From positions 52,266,001 through 52,330,000 of the forward strand of contig OZ231128.1 of NCBI GenBank assembly GCA_965153355.1: a stretch of 64,000 nucleotides of DNA, read 5' to 3'. The DNA comes from Flaccisagitta enflata (lineage: Eukaryota > Chaetognatha > Sagittoidea > Aphragmophora). The translations under genes and the position numbers were made by a program. Shown in pieces: positions 1 to 11,489 of the stretch; within the stretch, counting starts at the first letter, position 1, and each line of letters opens with the position of its first letter. The notes under the pieces are model-generated. The model was not told the origin of the DNA and made no database searches. It saw nothing but the letters and a program-made list of their open reading frames with translations.

Positions 1-60
1 AGATACTATTTTGTGTGTGGGGGGGAAAGGGCAGAGCAGTGTGGGTGGGGCTGGATGCGT

Positions 61-360
61 AACTTGTTTAATTTGCCCATGGATTTCACTTCGTTTTCCA
101 ACTCCAAAGAGCCCGAAATTTGTGACCAAAGTAACTAAAATGACAAAAAGTTGACTTTTTTTTCACCGGCTTCTCGAGTTTCCCACTGATCTTTGAAGCT
201 CTGCCAAATCTATATGCTTTAACATATTGACATGCCGATTGCACCAATGGTTAGATCTTGAGCTGTGGTTTAATTTGCTCATGAATTTTTTTTCTTTTTC
301 TTGTTCGGATGTTTCCAAATTATATGACCAAAGTAGCCAAAATTGCAAGAAAAAAATTTA
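61..360. repeat. Dispersed repeat R1, copy at window edge
   Basis: AT-rich noncoding block with the phrases ACATGCCGATTGCACCA, TGGTTAGATCTTGAGCT and GACCAAAGTAGCCAAAA. The same phrases recur at 1870-2290, 58622-59190 and in both arms of the palindrome at 59660-61300. Each unit carries the CACCAATGGTTAG core followed by a CTCATGAATTTT stretch. No open frame runs through it. It may be an internal part of the fold-back element at 59.7-61.3 kb. Confidence 0.6.
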
Positions 361-365
361 TTTTT

Positions 366-890
366 TGGGCAGTGGCCCCTAAGGAGACAAAATCCTATAG
401 AACACAGGGGGACTTTCATTCGTCATTCCATCTGTCCTTCTGTTTGTCCCCCCTATAAGGCCTCTCAGACTTAATATTTGCCCTCTCAGGCCTGAAATAT
501 GCTGACTCAGGCCTAAAATCTGCCCTCTGAGACCTGAAATATGTCCTTTGAGGCCTGAAGTCTGCCCTCTGAGGCCAGAAATCTGCTCTCTGAGACCTGA
601 TCTTTGCCATCCCAGGCCTACAATCTGCCCACTTAGGCTTGAAATCTACCCTCCCAGGCCTGAAATCTACCCTCTCCAGCCTGAAATCTGCCCTTTCAGG
701 CCTGAAATCTGCTGTCTCAGGTCTTAAATCCACTGTTTCAGGCCTGAAAATCTGCCCTCTGAGGCCTGATGTCTGTCATCTGCAGTCTGAGATGTGCCCT
801 CTCAGGCCTGAAATCCACCCTCTTAGACCTGAAATCTGCCCTCTCAGGCCTGAAGCCTGCTTTCTCAGGCCCTCTTACCTCAATATACAC
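366..890. repeat. Family B terminus plus 21-bp minisatellite
   Basis: Positions 366-412 are a diverged copy of the GGCAGCGGCCCC...ACACAGGGG terminus seen intact at 1122-1178. Positions 446-872 are about 20 imperfect copies of a 21-bp unit with consensus AGGCCTGAAATCTGCCCTCT. The open frames here, with repeated FRPERAD-like peptides, arise only because 21 is a multiple of 3. Confidence 0.75.
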
Positions 891-1032
891 TTTTTATTTT
901 TTATAAGAACCTAGTTTATAAGAACATCAAGGCTTGTAATTGCCCCAAAATTAAGAACATCATAGTTTTTTATTAGTAGCTATCTCTATCTCTTTTGAAG
1001 GCTTCGGCCAAAAAATGATGTTCTTGTAAAAA
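888..1032. mobile_element. Short TTATAAGAAC element (copy 1)
   Basis: Begins with TTTTTATAAGAACCTAG and ends with GATGTTCTTGTAAAAAATA, so the ends are inverted. A close copy lies at 48570-48716, sharing the central TAGCTATCTCTATCTCTTT. Related TATAAGAAC termini occur on the 53327-53763 element. It has the size and shape of a nonautonomous DNA transposon; the superfamily is unknown. Confidence 0.55.
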
Positions 1033-1035
1033 ATA

Positions 1036-1883
1036 ACTAGTCATCCAAGGATCGCACATGGTCAGCGGTACCCGATGCCCTGCTTGGGGTGACCAAGTGA
1101 AGTCGTGGAGTGAGAGCAGGGCAGCGGCCCCAAAGGGCCGATGTCCTGTAGGACACAGGGGGGAATTTCCAGACGTCCTGAGGGGGAATATAGCAGGCCT
1201 AAGAGGTAATTGAGGCAGGGTTTGAGGTCTGGGGTGAAGATTTATGCCTGAAGATTAGATTTGAGGTCTGGGGGCAGGCTTTAGGCCTTGGGGGCAGATT
1301 TGAGGCCTGGGGGGCTGATTTGAGGCCTGGAATGCTGATTTGAGGTCAGGAGAGCGGATTTGAGGCCTTGAGAGCTGATTTGAGGCCTGGAGAGCTGATT
1401 TGAGGCCCGGAGAGCTGATTTTAGGCCTGGAGGGCTAATTTGAGGGCTTAGAGGGCCTAAATCAGGCCTGAGAGTAAGGATATGAGGCCTCGATGGCCAA
1501 CCGGGGGGGGGGACGGACGGAAGGACGGACGGACGGACGGACGTATGGAAATTCCCCCCTGTGTCCTACAGGACATCGGCCCTTTGGGGCCGCTGCCCAA
1601 AAAGTGTAGTCCTCTCGACCTTCTAGTCCTCAAATCAGCACTTTCAGGCCTCGAATCTGGTTTCTCAGGCATCATTTCAGCCCTCTACTTTCACAGCCAC
1701 AGGCTTCAAATTAGCCATCTCAAGGACAGACGGATGGAAGGACAAACAAAAGTCCCTGTGTGTTCTACAAGACTTTGTCCCCTTTTGGGCCGCTGCCCTG
1801 CTTCCCCTCACTCAAATTCACAATCAGGTAAAGCAGGGCAACGGGTATCGCTGACCACATATTGCCATTGGGCGACTGGTTAG
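1036..1883. repeat. Family B element with inverted ends and minisatellite core
   Basis: The left end (1036-1178) reads ACTAGTCATCCAAGGATC, then GGTCAGCGGTACCCGATG, then the GGCAGCGGCCCCAAAGGG...CACAGGGGGG block. That last block recurs inverted at 1540-1598. A diverged outer right end lies at 1745-1883. Between the ends (1180-1490) are about 15 copies of a 21-bp TGAGGCCTGGAGAGCTGATT unit and a GGAC run (1508-1545). GGCCCCAAAGGGCC and GTCCTGTAGGAC are each self-complementary. Other copies: 2369-3882 and 23518-24022. Confidence 0.7.
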
Positions 1884-2290
1884 CACCTGCCTCTAGAGTC
1901 TTCCAAAAATTTTGAGGGTCATATTGATCAAAAATTTTACCAGATTCATTTAGAGCATGAAAAAATCTTCAATTTGGTCACCAATTTCGTCCAAATAAGT
2001 CCATCCAAAGCGGAGATATATCAAAAATTGTTGAAAATGTCAAAATTGACCACCAAATTCATCTGATAAAATAACCCTCATACCCTTCCATCTACGAAAA
2101 GCTCTCAAATCTTAACAAAAAATGATAGCAACATGCGGATTTCACCACTGGTTAGCTCTTGAGCTCTAGTTTCATAATCTTATGGATTTTGGTTCAAATT
2201 TCAAAAGCAAAGAGACCCAATATTGAGCCCAAAGTGACCAAATGTCAACATTTTCACCACAACCACCTTGCAGTGGTGATAAATAAAGGG
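1870..2290. repeat. Dispersed repeat R1, second copy
   Basis: About 420 bp with clear similarity to 58790-59190. Shared phrases include TTTTACCAGATTCA, GCGGAGATATATCAAAA and GATAGCAACATGCGGATT. It abuts the right end of the family B element at 1036-1883 and the left end of the next one at 2369, so it is either the spacer or the host sequence of both. Confidence 0.65.
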
Positions 2291-2368
2291 AAATCGACAG
2301 TTGATTTTATCAAGCTAAGATGATGAAATTTGTATTTTAGGCTCAGTACATCATGTATTAAAAACAAC

Positions 2369-3882
2369 TAGTCATCCAAGGATCGCACATGGTCAGCGGT
2401 ACCCGATGCCCTGCTGGGAGTGATCCAGTGAAAAAGTGGAGTGAGAGCAGGGCAGCGGCCCCAAAGGGCTGATGTCCTGTAGAACACAGGGGGGAATTTC
2501 CATACGTCGTGAGGGGGCATATTTCAGGCCTTAGATGACTGATTTAGACCGCTGAAGGCATATTTGAAGGCTGGAGGGCAGAATCAAGGCTTGGAGAGCC
2601 GATTTGAGGTTTGGAGGGCAAATTTAGGCCATGAAGGGCTGATTTTATGCTTGGAGGGCTAATTGTAGGTCTGGAAGGCAGATTTGAGGTCTGGAGGACA
2701 GATTTGAGGTGGGGGGGCTGATTTGAAGCCTGGAAAGCTGATTTGAGGCCTGGAGGGCTGAATTGAGGGCTGGGAGGGCAAATTTGAGGGCTGGGAGAGC
2801 GAATTTGAGGCCAACGGGGGGGGGGGGGGGACGGACGGAAGGACGGACGGACGTATGGAAATTCCCCTGTGTTCTACAGGACATCGTCCTGCGGGGCCGC
2901 TATGCCCAAAAAAGGCTGAAAAGTAGCGATATCAAGTATTACCGTGCTTGAAGAAACGCCAACCCCACCTCCCAAGCCCTCGAGGCCATATCTCAGCCTG
3001 AGCCCATATCCCAGCCTCGAGGCCCAAATCTCAGTCTTGAGGCCAAATACCACAGCCCGGCCTAATTCCAGCCTTCGGGGTGGGCCTCAGGACTGGGATT
3101 TGGGCCTCCCGAGGCTGGGATATGGGCCTCAGGCTGGAGATGGGCCTCGAGGGCTTGGGGAGGGGTAAGAAGAAGAAGAAGGAGAAGCAGGAGGAGAAAA
3201 TTCCCCATATGAGTGAAAGCATAGCACATGTGTCTGACAGCCAATCCAGGGTGAGAATGACAGTACACCGGGTTTTTCTGTAGTTTGTTATGCTCATCTG
3301 TGTTAATACAAGAACAATCGAGTTGGAAATCTTCCCTGAGGAGTTTTTGAAAAAATCATTTTTTTCATAGAAAGGTGAAGTAATGCAGATTCTTGTGGAT
3401 TGTATTGATTCATTTTTGATTCCATATTGTTATTCTATGCCAAAATTTCCTTTCATTTGATAGGTCGCACTCTATACTTTGCAAAGAACTTAAATTTCAT
3501 TTTAGTCACCGTTACAAAAAAGTGACAGTGGCTCAAAAAATGAAAACTTTATTTCTGTATTAAACCATATAGTGTGACCTATCAAATGAAATTATAAATG
3601 AAGAGTATAAAATCAAAATAATACAACTCTGAAATCTGCATTACACATTTCCTGTGGGCAAAAAATCGATTTTTTTTTTAAAAGGAAACATAAGAAATTC
3701 TACTCATTGTTCTTGTATTGCTACACAGGGCTATAAGCAAGCTACTAGAACCGCTGTCATTCTCACCCTAATCGCACGTGTGATAGGTCATCGACCCCTT
3801 CGGAGCCGCTGCCATGCTCCCCCCTCAACTTCTACCACAACCTACTTAAGCAGGGCACGGGTACCGCTGACCATCTAACGCT
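2369..3882. repeat. Family B element interrupted by a fold-back insertion
   Basis: The left end (2369-2520) is nearly identical to 1036-1178. An inner inverted end is at 2850-2905 and the outer right end at 3788-3882 (GGAGCCGCTGCC, then GGGTACCGCTGACCA). Minisatellite units of about 21 bp occupy 2520-2810, and a related GGCCTCGAGGC-rich stretch occupies 2970-3150. The separate palindromic element at 3226-3784 sits just inside the right end. Confidence 0.65.
3226..3784. mobile_element. Fold-back (long inverted repeat) element
   Basis: The two halves are imperfect inverted copies. AGGGTGAGAATGACAG (about 3247) pairs with CTGTCATTCTCACCCT (about 3755), TACAAGAACAAT with ATTGTTCTTGTA, and TTCATTTGATAGGTCGCAC with GTGTGACCTATCAAATGAA near the centre. 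No coding frame. This is the shape of a MITE or fold-back element. Confidence 0.65.
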
Positions 3883-5286
3883 TTTGCGACTATTTCTCTT
3901 AAATCTTACAGAAAATGAATATATATTGACTAAAATCCAGGGAATACCTTGCCAAATGAAACAAAAGAAAACGACACAATTTTGCTTCTAGAGATGGTAA
4001 ATCAAGTTGAAAGAAGATTCAGAGTCTATGAGTCTATGAGGAACAATTACTTATTGCCCACATCATTTTGAAAAACTACAGCTTTTTTCTGTGTTTTAAA
4101 GGAAGATCGTGAATTTTTGATGGTTTTTGAACATAAAATCAATGTAGGCAGTTTCCACATTAAACTAGACTGGCTGAAATTAGGCGCCTGAATGTGTTAA
4201 TATTGATAAAATTGTAGTAATTTGATAAAGGTTGCATCTACTAGCCTGAAATTTAAGCCCTATGCTCAGAATTCAAAGTGTTCAAATGTGTTCAACTACG
4301 TGAATTCTAATGATAATAAGAGTAACACATTTCATTAGTGTAACAGGGTGTTAACACATTAGGACACTCTCTTCAAAAATAAATATCTCAAGCTAGAATT
4401 GACATTCAGGTCTGAAATTTGGCATGTAACTTGGGTTATGTCTATACTAAATGGGGGAAAAAAGAAATTCTTAATGACACCTAAGATATTGTCATTTAAA
4501 GTATAGTATACTACTACATGTCCAAACTGAACAAAACAAACAAAAATGACTCATAGTTGGGTAGGCTAAATGATTTTTTGATATCTTTTGCATAGTGGTT
4601 TTGAGTGTGACATCAATGTGACATAAAAAGTGAGCTGATTTTGGCTTAGCTTTTGCCACATAGCCAATCAAAATTTTAAGTATGCAGGATGGTAGCTTGG
4701 CACTGAATCCCAGGTAATGTCAGTAACAGTTTCTATCATCCACAAAATAATTGGCAGAATAAACAGGGCCAACCCCTTGCTCACCTTGCACAAATGATTC
4801 TACATGTGTATACTATTTCATAGCATTCTAAAAGGATTGCTATGAAGTTAAGGTGTTTGTAAGCCATTGAGGGTATTAAGTCTATTTGGTACTGGCATAG
4901 TTGCTCACAGAAATTTTTCTAGTAGTGATCGGACATGAAGAACTTCTTTAGTAAGTAGGTGATTTCAAGATCTCAGCTTCAATGATTGATATGGATCTAA
5001 AATATTTCACCAGTACAAAAAAAAATTTAAAAGTTCACTTGTCAAAACTTGAATCAATAACAGTTGTGCATGTGACGTAAATCATGCTAGGGTCATTGTA
5101 AATGTGAAAACGAATAAATGTCAGTATCACTTTGAGAATTATTGTCAGTGTTAGATATACACCAAGTCGCTTTTGTCACCATGCATGTACTATTCGATTG
5201 ATTAGGCTCTCAGTTTCACTGTAGACAGTTCTGTCATCATTTTAAGTTGCAGTGCACCGGAACAGCAAATTTGGAAAATCATTTGA
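3883..5286. other. Unassigned AT-rich stretch
   Basis: I see no coding frame, tandem array or clear inverted termini here. It is AT-rich single-copy-looking sequence, probably intron or 3' flank of the minus-strand DUF229 gene. Confidence 0.4.
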
Positions 5287-5880
5287 CTAGGAAATAAGTA
5301 TTGCAACACCTAGGGTATAAGTTCATTTATTTGCCAATACAATACAAAAAAGTCAATGCAAGCAAATTAGTGTTTGGTGTGTCCTTCCTGGGCCTGAATG
5401 ACAGCTTCCATTCTTTTTGGCATTGATTCGTAGGACTTTTTTAGGTAATTTGGTGAGACTTGTCTCTGTACCTTCCATGCAATTTTTTTTCAACCCCGCG
5501 ATTGATATTGCGCCGTCTTTTTGCAGTAGGTCCATCAACTGACTCCCAAAACTTTCAATTAGATTTTGATAGGGCAAGTTGCCAGGCTACCCCTCAACCC
5601 CTTGTGACGTCTGATCTTCATGCCATCTTTGGTTACACTTTGCTACCCGCAAGATATCGTAAATGGGTAGCAAAAAAATGTGACTTTTTCACGATCTTCA
5701 AAAAGCAACATTTTTACTTTTTCTTGCGCCATTTCTAAACAAATCGACCGAGAATTCTGGGATTGCGCTAGATTTGAAGAAAATTCGATGTACATTAAAA
5801 ATCTCACCAAGAAAAGGTCAAAATTCTGTCTCAAAGCCGACTTATCTTTGTCTAAAGCTGTTGCAATACTTATTTCCTAG
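5287..5880 (-). mobile_element. Deleted Tc1/mariner-like transposon
   Basis: A 594-bp element with inverted ends: CTAGGAAATAAGTATTGCAAC on the left matches the reverse complement of the right end. It fits a TA target duplication followed by the terminal inverted repeat GGAAATAAGTATTGCAAC. The minus strand encodes a Tc1-like transposase tail near the left end, so only the 3' part of an autonomous element survives. Confidence 0.8.
5367..5640 (-). pseudogene. Tc1-like transposase, C-terminal remnant
   Basis: Reading the minus strand, NLIESFGSQLMDLLQK (about 5575-5530) resembles the NPIENLW..LK region that precedes the last catalytic acidic residue of Tc1-family transposases. SMPKRMEAVIQAQEGHTKH ends at the stop at 5367-5369 and is the typical Tc1 C-terminus. 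The two segments are in different frames, separated by a frameshift, and everything upstream (DNA-binding domain and the first two catalytic Asp) is missing. It therefore cannot encode an active transposase. Known from the family: these enzymes cut and paste at TA sites; the flanking TA and inverted ends agree. Confidence 0.75.
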
Positions 5881-6324
5881 GTAGTAACAACAAAATGAAT
5901 TAGATACATAGACATGAGGCATAAAGATAAACCTCAGAGTGATATGTCTGCCATTGATGGTACCATTGTACCATTGATGGTACCATTGTATGGTAAATAA
6001 AGCATCTTTTTATCATTGTATACTTCAAATATCACTGGCCTCATTTGTCTTCCCATTGTGCCTAGTCCCCAATGGGGACTCCCCATTATTTCAAGTCTTG
6101 ATAGAATCTACTGTATATCAATCTGCTGTTCACTCACACAGCTCACACATGCTCAAACTACCCAAATGGCTTGTCCAATTTCCATGCCAAATGCTATCCA
6201 GCGCATTACTTACACATTCCCCAAGTGCGTCAAGTCGCCTTTCACGCAAGTGACTCACATTTGTAATTACTCATTCACTAGTCGCAAATGACTAGACACA
6301 AATCACTGCAGACTAAACACTCAC

Positions 6325-6569
6325 CCTTGGTGTATTTGCCCCATCCTGTGTGCATCGCGGCCCAGTTAGGGCGAGTATTACCGCCGACTCTGTTGTAAGC
6401 CAGAAATTCCAGGGCGTCCATCTCAGAAGACAACAAATACTCACGAGTCTCCTTCAAATGACGAATTGACTGAGATCTCGACACAGCGTCGATGCCATGC
6501 ACATAGACGTTGAAGGATCTCGACGGGCCATTGCGGGTTGCGGAGGAAGAAGCAGAAGGGGAAGAGGAG

Positions 6570-6601
<32 letters not shown>

Positions 6602-6879
6602 AGAAGAAGAAGAAGAAGAAGAAGAAGAAGAAGAAGAAGAAGAAGATGATGAAGGGACAGAGGCCATAGAAGAAACGGATGCCAAGGAAGTGGATGGTGC
6701 AAATGTAACAAGTGCTTTCCTCCTCTTCTTTTCTTTTATCATGGCGAGTCGAGGAGGTCGATGCGGTAAGAAAACGAAGTGATCTTCACGTTGTGAGACA
6801 ATCGTGGAATTGCATTGGACGTGGATGAAACTGCCATTGACAACAACTTCATCATTCAAGTCGAACTTCACAAAAGGAC
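6325..6879 (-). CDS. DUF229-family protein, exon 2 (contains polyserine)
   Basis: Minus-strand exon with an acceptor AG at 6881-6880 and a donor GTGAGT starting at 6324. It enters with two bases of a split codon and leaves in phase 1. The frame reads PFVKFDLNDEVVVNG, then VQCNSTIVSQREDHFVFLP, then after a low-complexity insert VYVHGIDAVSRSQSI and EFLAYNRVGGNTRPNW, ending MHTGWGKYTK. In DUF229 proteins (alkaline phosphatase/sulfatase-like fold) the block 'GIDSVSR...EFxGYNKVGDNTFPN' is the best conserved N-terminal signature, and these residues match it closely. A run of about 37 Ser (6552-6648, a GAA/TTC microsatellite) splits the domain; such an insert is unusual. The rest of the catalytic domain must lie in further exons at lower coordinates; I could not find them between 1 and 6300. 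The biochemical activity of this family is not established. Confidence 0.85.
6552..6648. repeat. (GAA)n microsatellite inside the DUF229 exon
   Basis: Near-pure GAA triplets on the plus strand, read as TCT/TCC serine codons on the coding minus strand. Slippage here changes protein length in whole codons. Confidence 0.9.
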
Positions 6880-7019
6880 CTTAAGAATATAGGATTTAGT
6901 TTCGTAAAAATATGATTCCATTTTATCCCCACAGGCACAGCGACCGATGTTTAGGTTCTGATGAGGTGTAGCAATCATGAGGGGAATTCTGTTCTTATCA
7001 ATTGAAGACGCTGGAACTA

Positions 7020-8526
7020 CACCGTCTTTAAATCGAAATGGCAAATAGTAAAACTTTGTAGCTCCAAAATTTCTCGCCCAAAAGCCTTCAAATTTTCAGT
7101 GAATGTTGGTAACAACTGACAATTTTGTCATGCCAAATCTCAGATTTTAATACAGAATACACCGTTTTTAAATCGAAATGGCAAATAGTAAACCTTTGTA
7201 GCTCCAAAACTACTAGCCTAAAAACCTTCAAATTTTCAGTGAATATTGGTAACAAGTGACCATTTTGTCATGCCAAAAGTCAGATTTAATACTGAATAGT
7301 TTGGGGGTCATTAAAGAATTGAAAAGCTATCAATTTTATGAAAAAATCAATCTGTCCCGGCTATACTCTTTTTTTTTTATTGTTTTTTTCCTGATCAAGC
7401 AAGCTTGAACCCTGGGGTTGGTCTAAAATGATGAGTTACAGATCCTGAACATAAGTTCTACTTGAAAATTTCATCATTTCATTGTATTTATAAGGATTTG
7501 AATGATTTTCATATAATTGACAGTCTGGATTTTAGCAATGATTGTCAAAGACCAATGATAACCTCAAAATGTCTCCAACTTTTTTCAATTTTTTTGGTAA
7601 ATGTGTAATCTCTGAAAAATTTCCTATTTATTTGAGACCAACCCCGGAGTTCTAGGTCATTTTTTTAGACATCTGTATATTGATAAAGACAAGTCTTCTT
7701 GAATAAAGCAAGAAAAAAAGCCCTAAAAATTGGGCATATTCCGTTAGTTTTACTGACCCCAAAGTACACCGTCTTTAAATCGGAATGGCAAATAGTAAAC
7801 CTTTGTAGCTCCAAAACTACTAGCCAGAAAGCCTTCAAATTTTCGGAGAATGTTGGTAACAACTGACCATTTTGTTATGTCCAAACTCGGATTTTAATAC
7901 TGAATAGTTTGGGGTCAGTAAATAAACAAAATATGCCCAATTTTCAGGGCTGAATTTTTTTTCTTGATTTATTTGAAAGGACTTGTCTTTATCAATGTAC
8001 AGATGTCAAAAAAATTGAGCTAGAACTCCGGGGTTGGTCTCAAATGATAGGAAATTTTTCAGAGATTACACATTTACCTAAAAAATTGAAAAAAGTTGGA
8101 TATAGATTGAGGTTATCATCGGTTTTTGGCAATCATTGCTGATATCCAGACTGTCAATCATTTGAAAATCATTCAAATCTTCATGAATATGATAAAATAA
8201 TGAAATTTTCAAGCAGAACTTATATTCATGACTTGTAACTCTTCATTTAAAACCAACCTCAGGGTTCAAGCTTGCTTAATCAGGAAAAAAACATTAAAAG
8301 AAAAAAGATTCTTTCAAGTATAGCTGGGACAAGTTGTTTTTTTCCATAAAATTGATAGCTTTTCAATGCTTTAATGACCCCCAACCTATTCAGTTATAAA
8401 ATCTAAGTTTTGGCATGACAAAATGGTCAATTGTTACTAACATTCACTGAAAATTTGAAGGCTTTTGGGCTAGTAGTTTTGGAGCTACAAAGGTTTACTA
8501 TTTGCCATTTCGATTTAAAGACGGTG
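7020..8526. mobile_element. Fold-back element with four copies of a ~140-bp end
   Basis: The end module starts TA|CACCGTCTTTAAATCG and contains GGCAAATAGTAAACCTTTG. It occurs in direct orientation at 7020, 7160 and 7767, and inverted at 8380-8526, where it ends ...GACGGTG|TA. Arms 7160-7766 and 7915-8526 are imperfect inverted copies; for example GGTTGGTCTAAAATGATGA on the left pairs with CTTCATTTAAAACCAACC on the right. Every end is flanked by TA. No transposase frame. It reads as a nonautonomous TA-inserting element that grew by duplication of its ends. Confidence 0.75.
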
Positions 8527-8612
8527 TATCTGTTCTATAAGTTTGAAGTGTAATATTTCCAAGTTGGGTTTAATATTTCTAGATGAATATCAGTTTCAAA
8601 GGCGAGAAAAGC

Positions 8613-9000
8613 ATATACTGTGGGAACCCGATTTAACAACCTTGAAGGGACTGGGGAATTTTGGTCGTTAAATCCGAGTGATGTTAAATTGAATTCATAT
8701 TTTTTAGATGCAGTTAATTGAGGTAGTTTTGACACATGGCTTAACAAGTTTGTATATATGTTTAATACAATTTCATACTAAGTCATAAGTTTAGTATTTG
8801 TGCAACTGGCCAACAAACTGAAAATAAGCCTCTTGTAGAATTGGTATGATGTTAAGGGATATCACTTATAATGAATTCTATAACAAATTGTTTCAAACAA
8901 AATTGATCGTAAACCTCTATGGTGATGACATGGCATCTTTTTTATAGATTTCATATTCAGACTTTCAGCTCTTGTTTCAAATACTTGAGTGTTTTTCTAA
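8613..9000. other. Short unassigned segment before the LINE
   Basis: 8613-8642 (CTGTGGGAACCCGATTTAAC) resembles a pogo-type terminus, but no matching opposite end was found. The rest is AT-rich and noncoding. Confidence 0.3.
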
Positions 9001-10349
9001 CCTATTTCTTTTTCATTCTTAAAAATTATTGAACGCCTTATTTACAACAAGGTCTTTGAATTTCTGGTCCGTTATGAAATCCTATTTGAGTCACAGTATG
9101 GCTTCAGGTCTGGTCACAACACAACTCATGCAACACTAGACTTTATAAAAAACATTGAGACTTCTATAGAATCAGGAAACTATGCCATTGGCGTATTCTG
9201 TGACCTCAGTAAGGCCTTTGACACCCTGAACCATGAAATTCTTCTTAGTAAACTTGAACACTATGGCATCCGCGGTACTGCACTCATGTGGTTTGAATCC
9301 TATCTAAAAAATCGTACCCAATATGTTGAACTAAATGGATTTAAAAGCAGCTGTTTACCCCTCAAGACTGGGGTTCCCCAGGGCAGCATTTTGGGTCCCC
9401 TATTGTTTCTATTATACATTAATGACTTGCCATCCGCCTCAAAACTGAAGTGTGTTATCTTTGCTGATGACACAAACCTTCTCATAGAAGGCAATGATCT
9501 TGGAAAAATGATAGATAGTCTGAATCAGGAACTTAAAGAAATTAGCGACTTCTTCAAGGCAAACCAACTTAAGTTAAACCCCAAAAAGACTAAATCAGTC
9601 ATTATAGAAGAAAGACACTCCAACATGACTATGTATTGTCTGATATACTTCTTGATGGGGAAGTCCTGGCAGTCAATGATGAGGCTTCATTTCTTGGAAT
9701 CACAATAGATAGTAACCTCAGCTGGGAAAAACATTGTACAAATATTGCTAATAAGATTTCAAGAAATAACAGTGTCATAAACAGAATGAAAAACTTGCTC
9801 CCACCTCAAACACTCAAGATACTCTACCATTCATTCATTCAGCCACATGTGCAATATGGGCTTCCAGCATGGGGAGGTTGCAATGCTCAAAATAGAAAAA
9901 GAATTATAACTATCCAAAAGAGAGCCATAAGGACAATTACAAAATCTTATTTCTCAGCACACACTGAGCCACGAATGAAAGAGCTTGGCCTGCTAAAATT
10001 TAATGATTTATATGAGCAACAATGCTTGATGCTAACCCATGACTGCTATTTTCAAAGAGCACCCAAAATGATTACCAACTTAATTAGTAGGCAGAATTCT
10101 GAGTACAATCTAAGAGGACAGGCTCAAAATCCCCTTGATCTAAAAATCCCTAATCTTAAATCCAGGGCAGCTTGTAATAGCTTCAGTGTCAAAGCTCCAG
10201 TACAATGGAATAATACTCCAATAGAGTTAAGGCAAATTGAACAAAAGCCACTCTTTAAGAGGAAAATTAAAAAAGCGATTCTCAACAGATATGATCATAA
10301 AACTGATTGTAATAATCCTAGATGCAAAGATAGAAAACACCATGCTTAA
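9001..10349 (+). pseudogene. 5'-truncated CR1/Jockey-type LINE reverse transcriptase
   Basis: The frame opens right after stops at 8986 and 8998, with PISFSFLKIIERLIYNKV, i.e. inside the reverse transcriptase domain. The endonuclease and first RT block are lost. In order: QYGFRSGHNTTHA; motif A VFCDLSKAFDTLNHEILL; motif B GVPQGSILGPLLFLLYIND; and the catalytic FADD in VIFADDTNLL (about 9460). One frameshift near 9604 moves the reading to another frame, which continues RRKTLQHDYVLSDILL, then SFLGITIDSNLSWEKHC, then PPQTLKILYHSFIQPHVQYG to a stop at 10347-10349. The C-terminal segment is typical of CR1/L2/Jockey-group elements. Known function: target-primed reverse transcription of the element's RNA. 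It is antisense inside the DUF229 intron. Truncation plus frameshift make it inactive, but the frame is otherwise clean, so it is fairly young. Confidence 0.9.
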
Positions 10350-10384
10350 CACTACTTAAACATAAGCCCACTTAGTCAGGTTTT

Positions 10385-10530
10385 TTGGTTAGGTTAGGTT
10401 AGGGTAGTGTTAGACCGAAGGTAGGTAGACCGAAGTCGAACCGAAGCCGAAGATTACAGTGACTTTGTTTCCGAAACCGAATCCGAAGTTTGCCGAAGTC
10501 CGAAACCAAAGTTCGAAGTTACTTCAATTT
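10385..10530. repeat. CCGAAGTC-rich repeat and TTAGG-like steps
   Basis: Contains TTAGGTTAGGTTAGGG followed by many short CCGAAG/CCGAAGTC steps. A matching segment (CCGAAGTTGG, CTTCGGTTCAG, CCGAAGCCGAATC, GGTTAGGGTC) lies at 11360-11490 on the far side of the pyrimidine tract, partly inverted. The pair brackets a ~950-bp block and may be the ends of one element. Confidence 0.45.
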
Positions 10531-10908
10531 TTTGATTGAATCAAATTTTTTTTAGATTATAAAAACAAATATCAAATTTTGATTTTTTTTATTTTGTTTT
10601 TGTTTTTTTTTTTCATCTTGGTTTATTTTTCACTTTTATTTCTCTTTTTGAAAAAAAAATAACTTCAAGTCTTTTATTGATTTATCATTTCTTTTTGTTT
10701 TTGAATGTGAGAAATAGTATAATACTTATAAGTGAAATTTCTTTTATTTAATCATATCAATACAAATATGTGCTTGTTTCTTAAAGTTTAAGTTAATCTC
10801 TGAAGCAAAACTAGTGGTTCTGATATTTCTTTAAATGAATTTTTTTCAATCATTTGTATGTTTAATCTCATGTTTTTTTTCTCCCTCTTTTCTCTGTTTC
10901 TTTATTTA

Positions 10909-11300
<392 letters not shown>

Positions 11301-11489
11301 TCCTTTAAAAGGATCCAACTTTGAACCTTCTACCTACTACATACTGACTCCTGACTCCTGCAAACCGAAGTTGGATGACAATTTTGACTTCGGTTCAGTA
11401 GGGTAGTGTCCCGGTCAGTAGGTCGATGCCGAAGCCGAATCTTCGACTTTCACTAGGTTAGGGTCTTGCTAGGCTAGGTTTTGTTAGGT

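Noticed and set aside
1870-2170. tRNA-derived SINE because of CTGGTTAGCACC
   Set aside because: No B-box at the right distance and no cloverleaf; the phrase is part of a palindromic element.
6930-6950. Plus-strand acceptor TATCCCCACAG
   Set aside because: No open frame follows; the supported exon lies on the minus strand.
10389-10412. TTAGG telomere repeat
   Set aside because: Only three steps beside an unrelated CCGAAG-rich repeat; too short.
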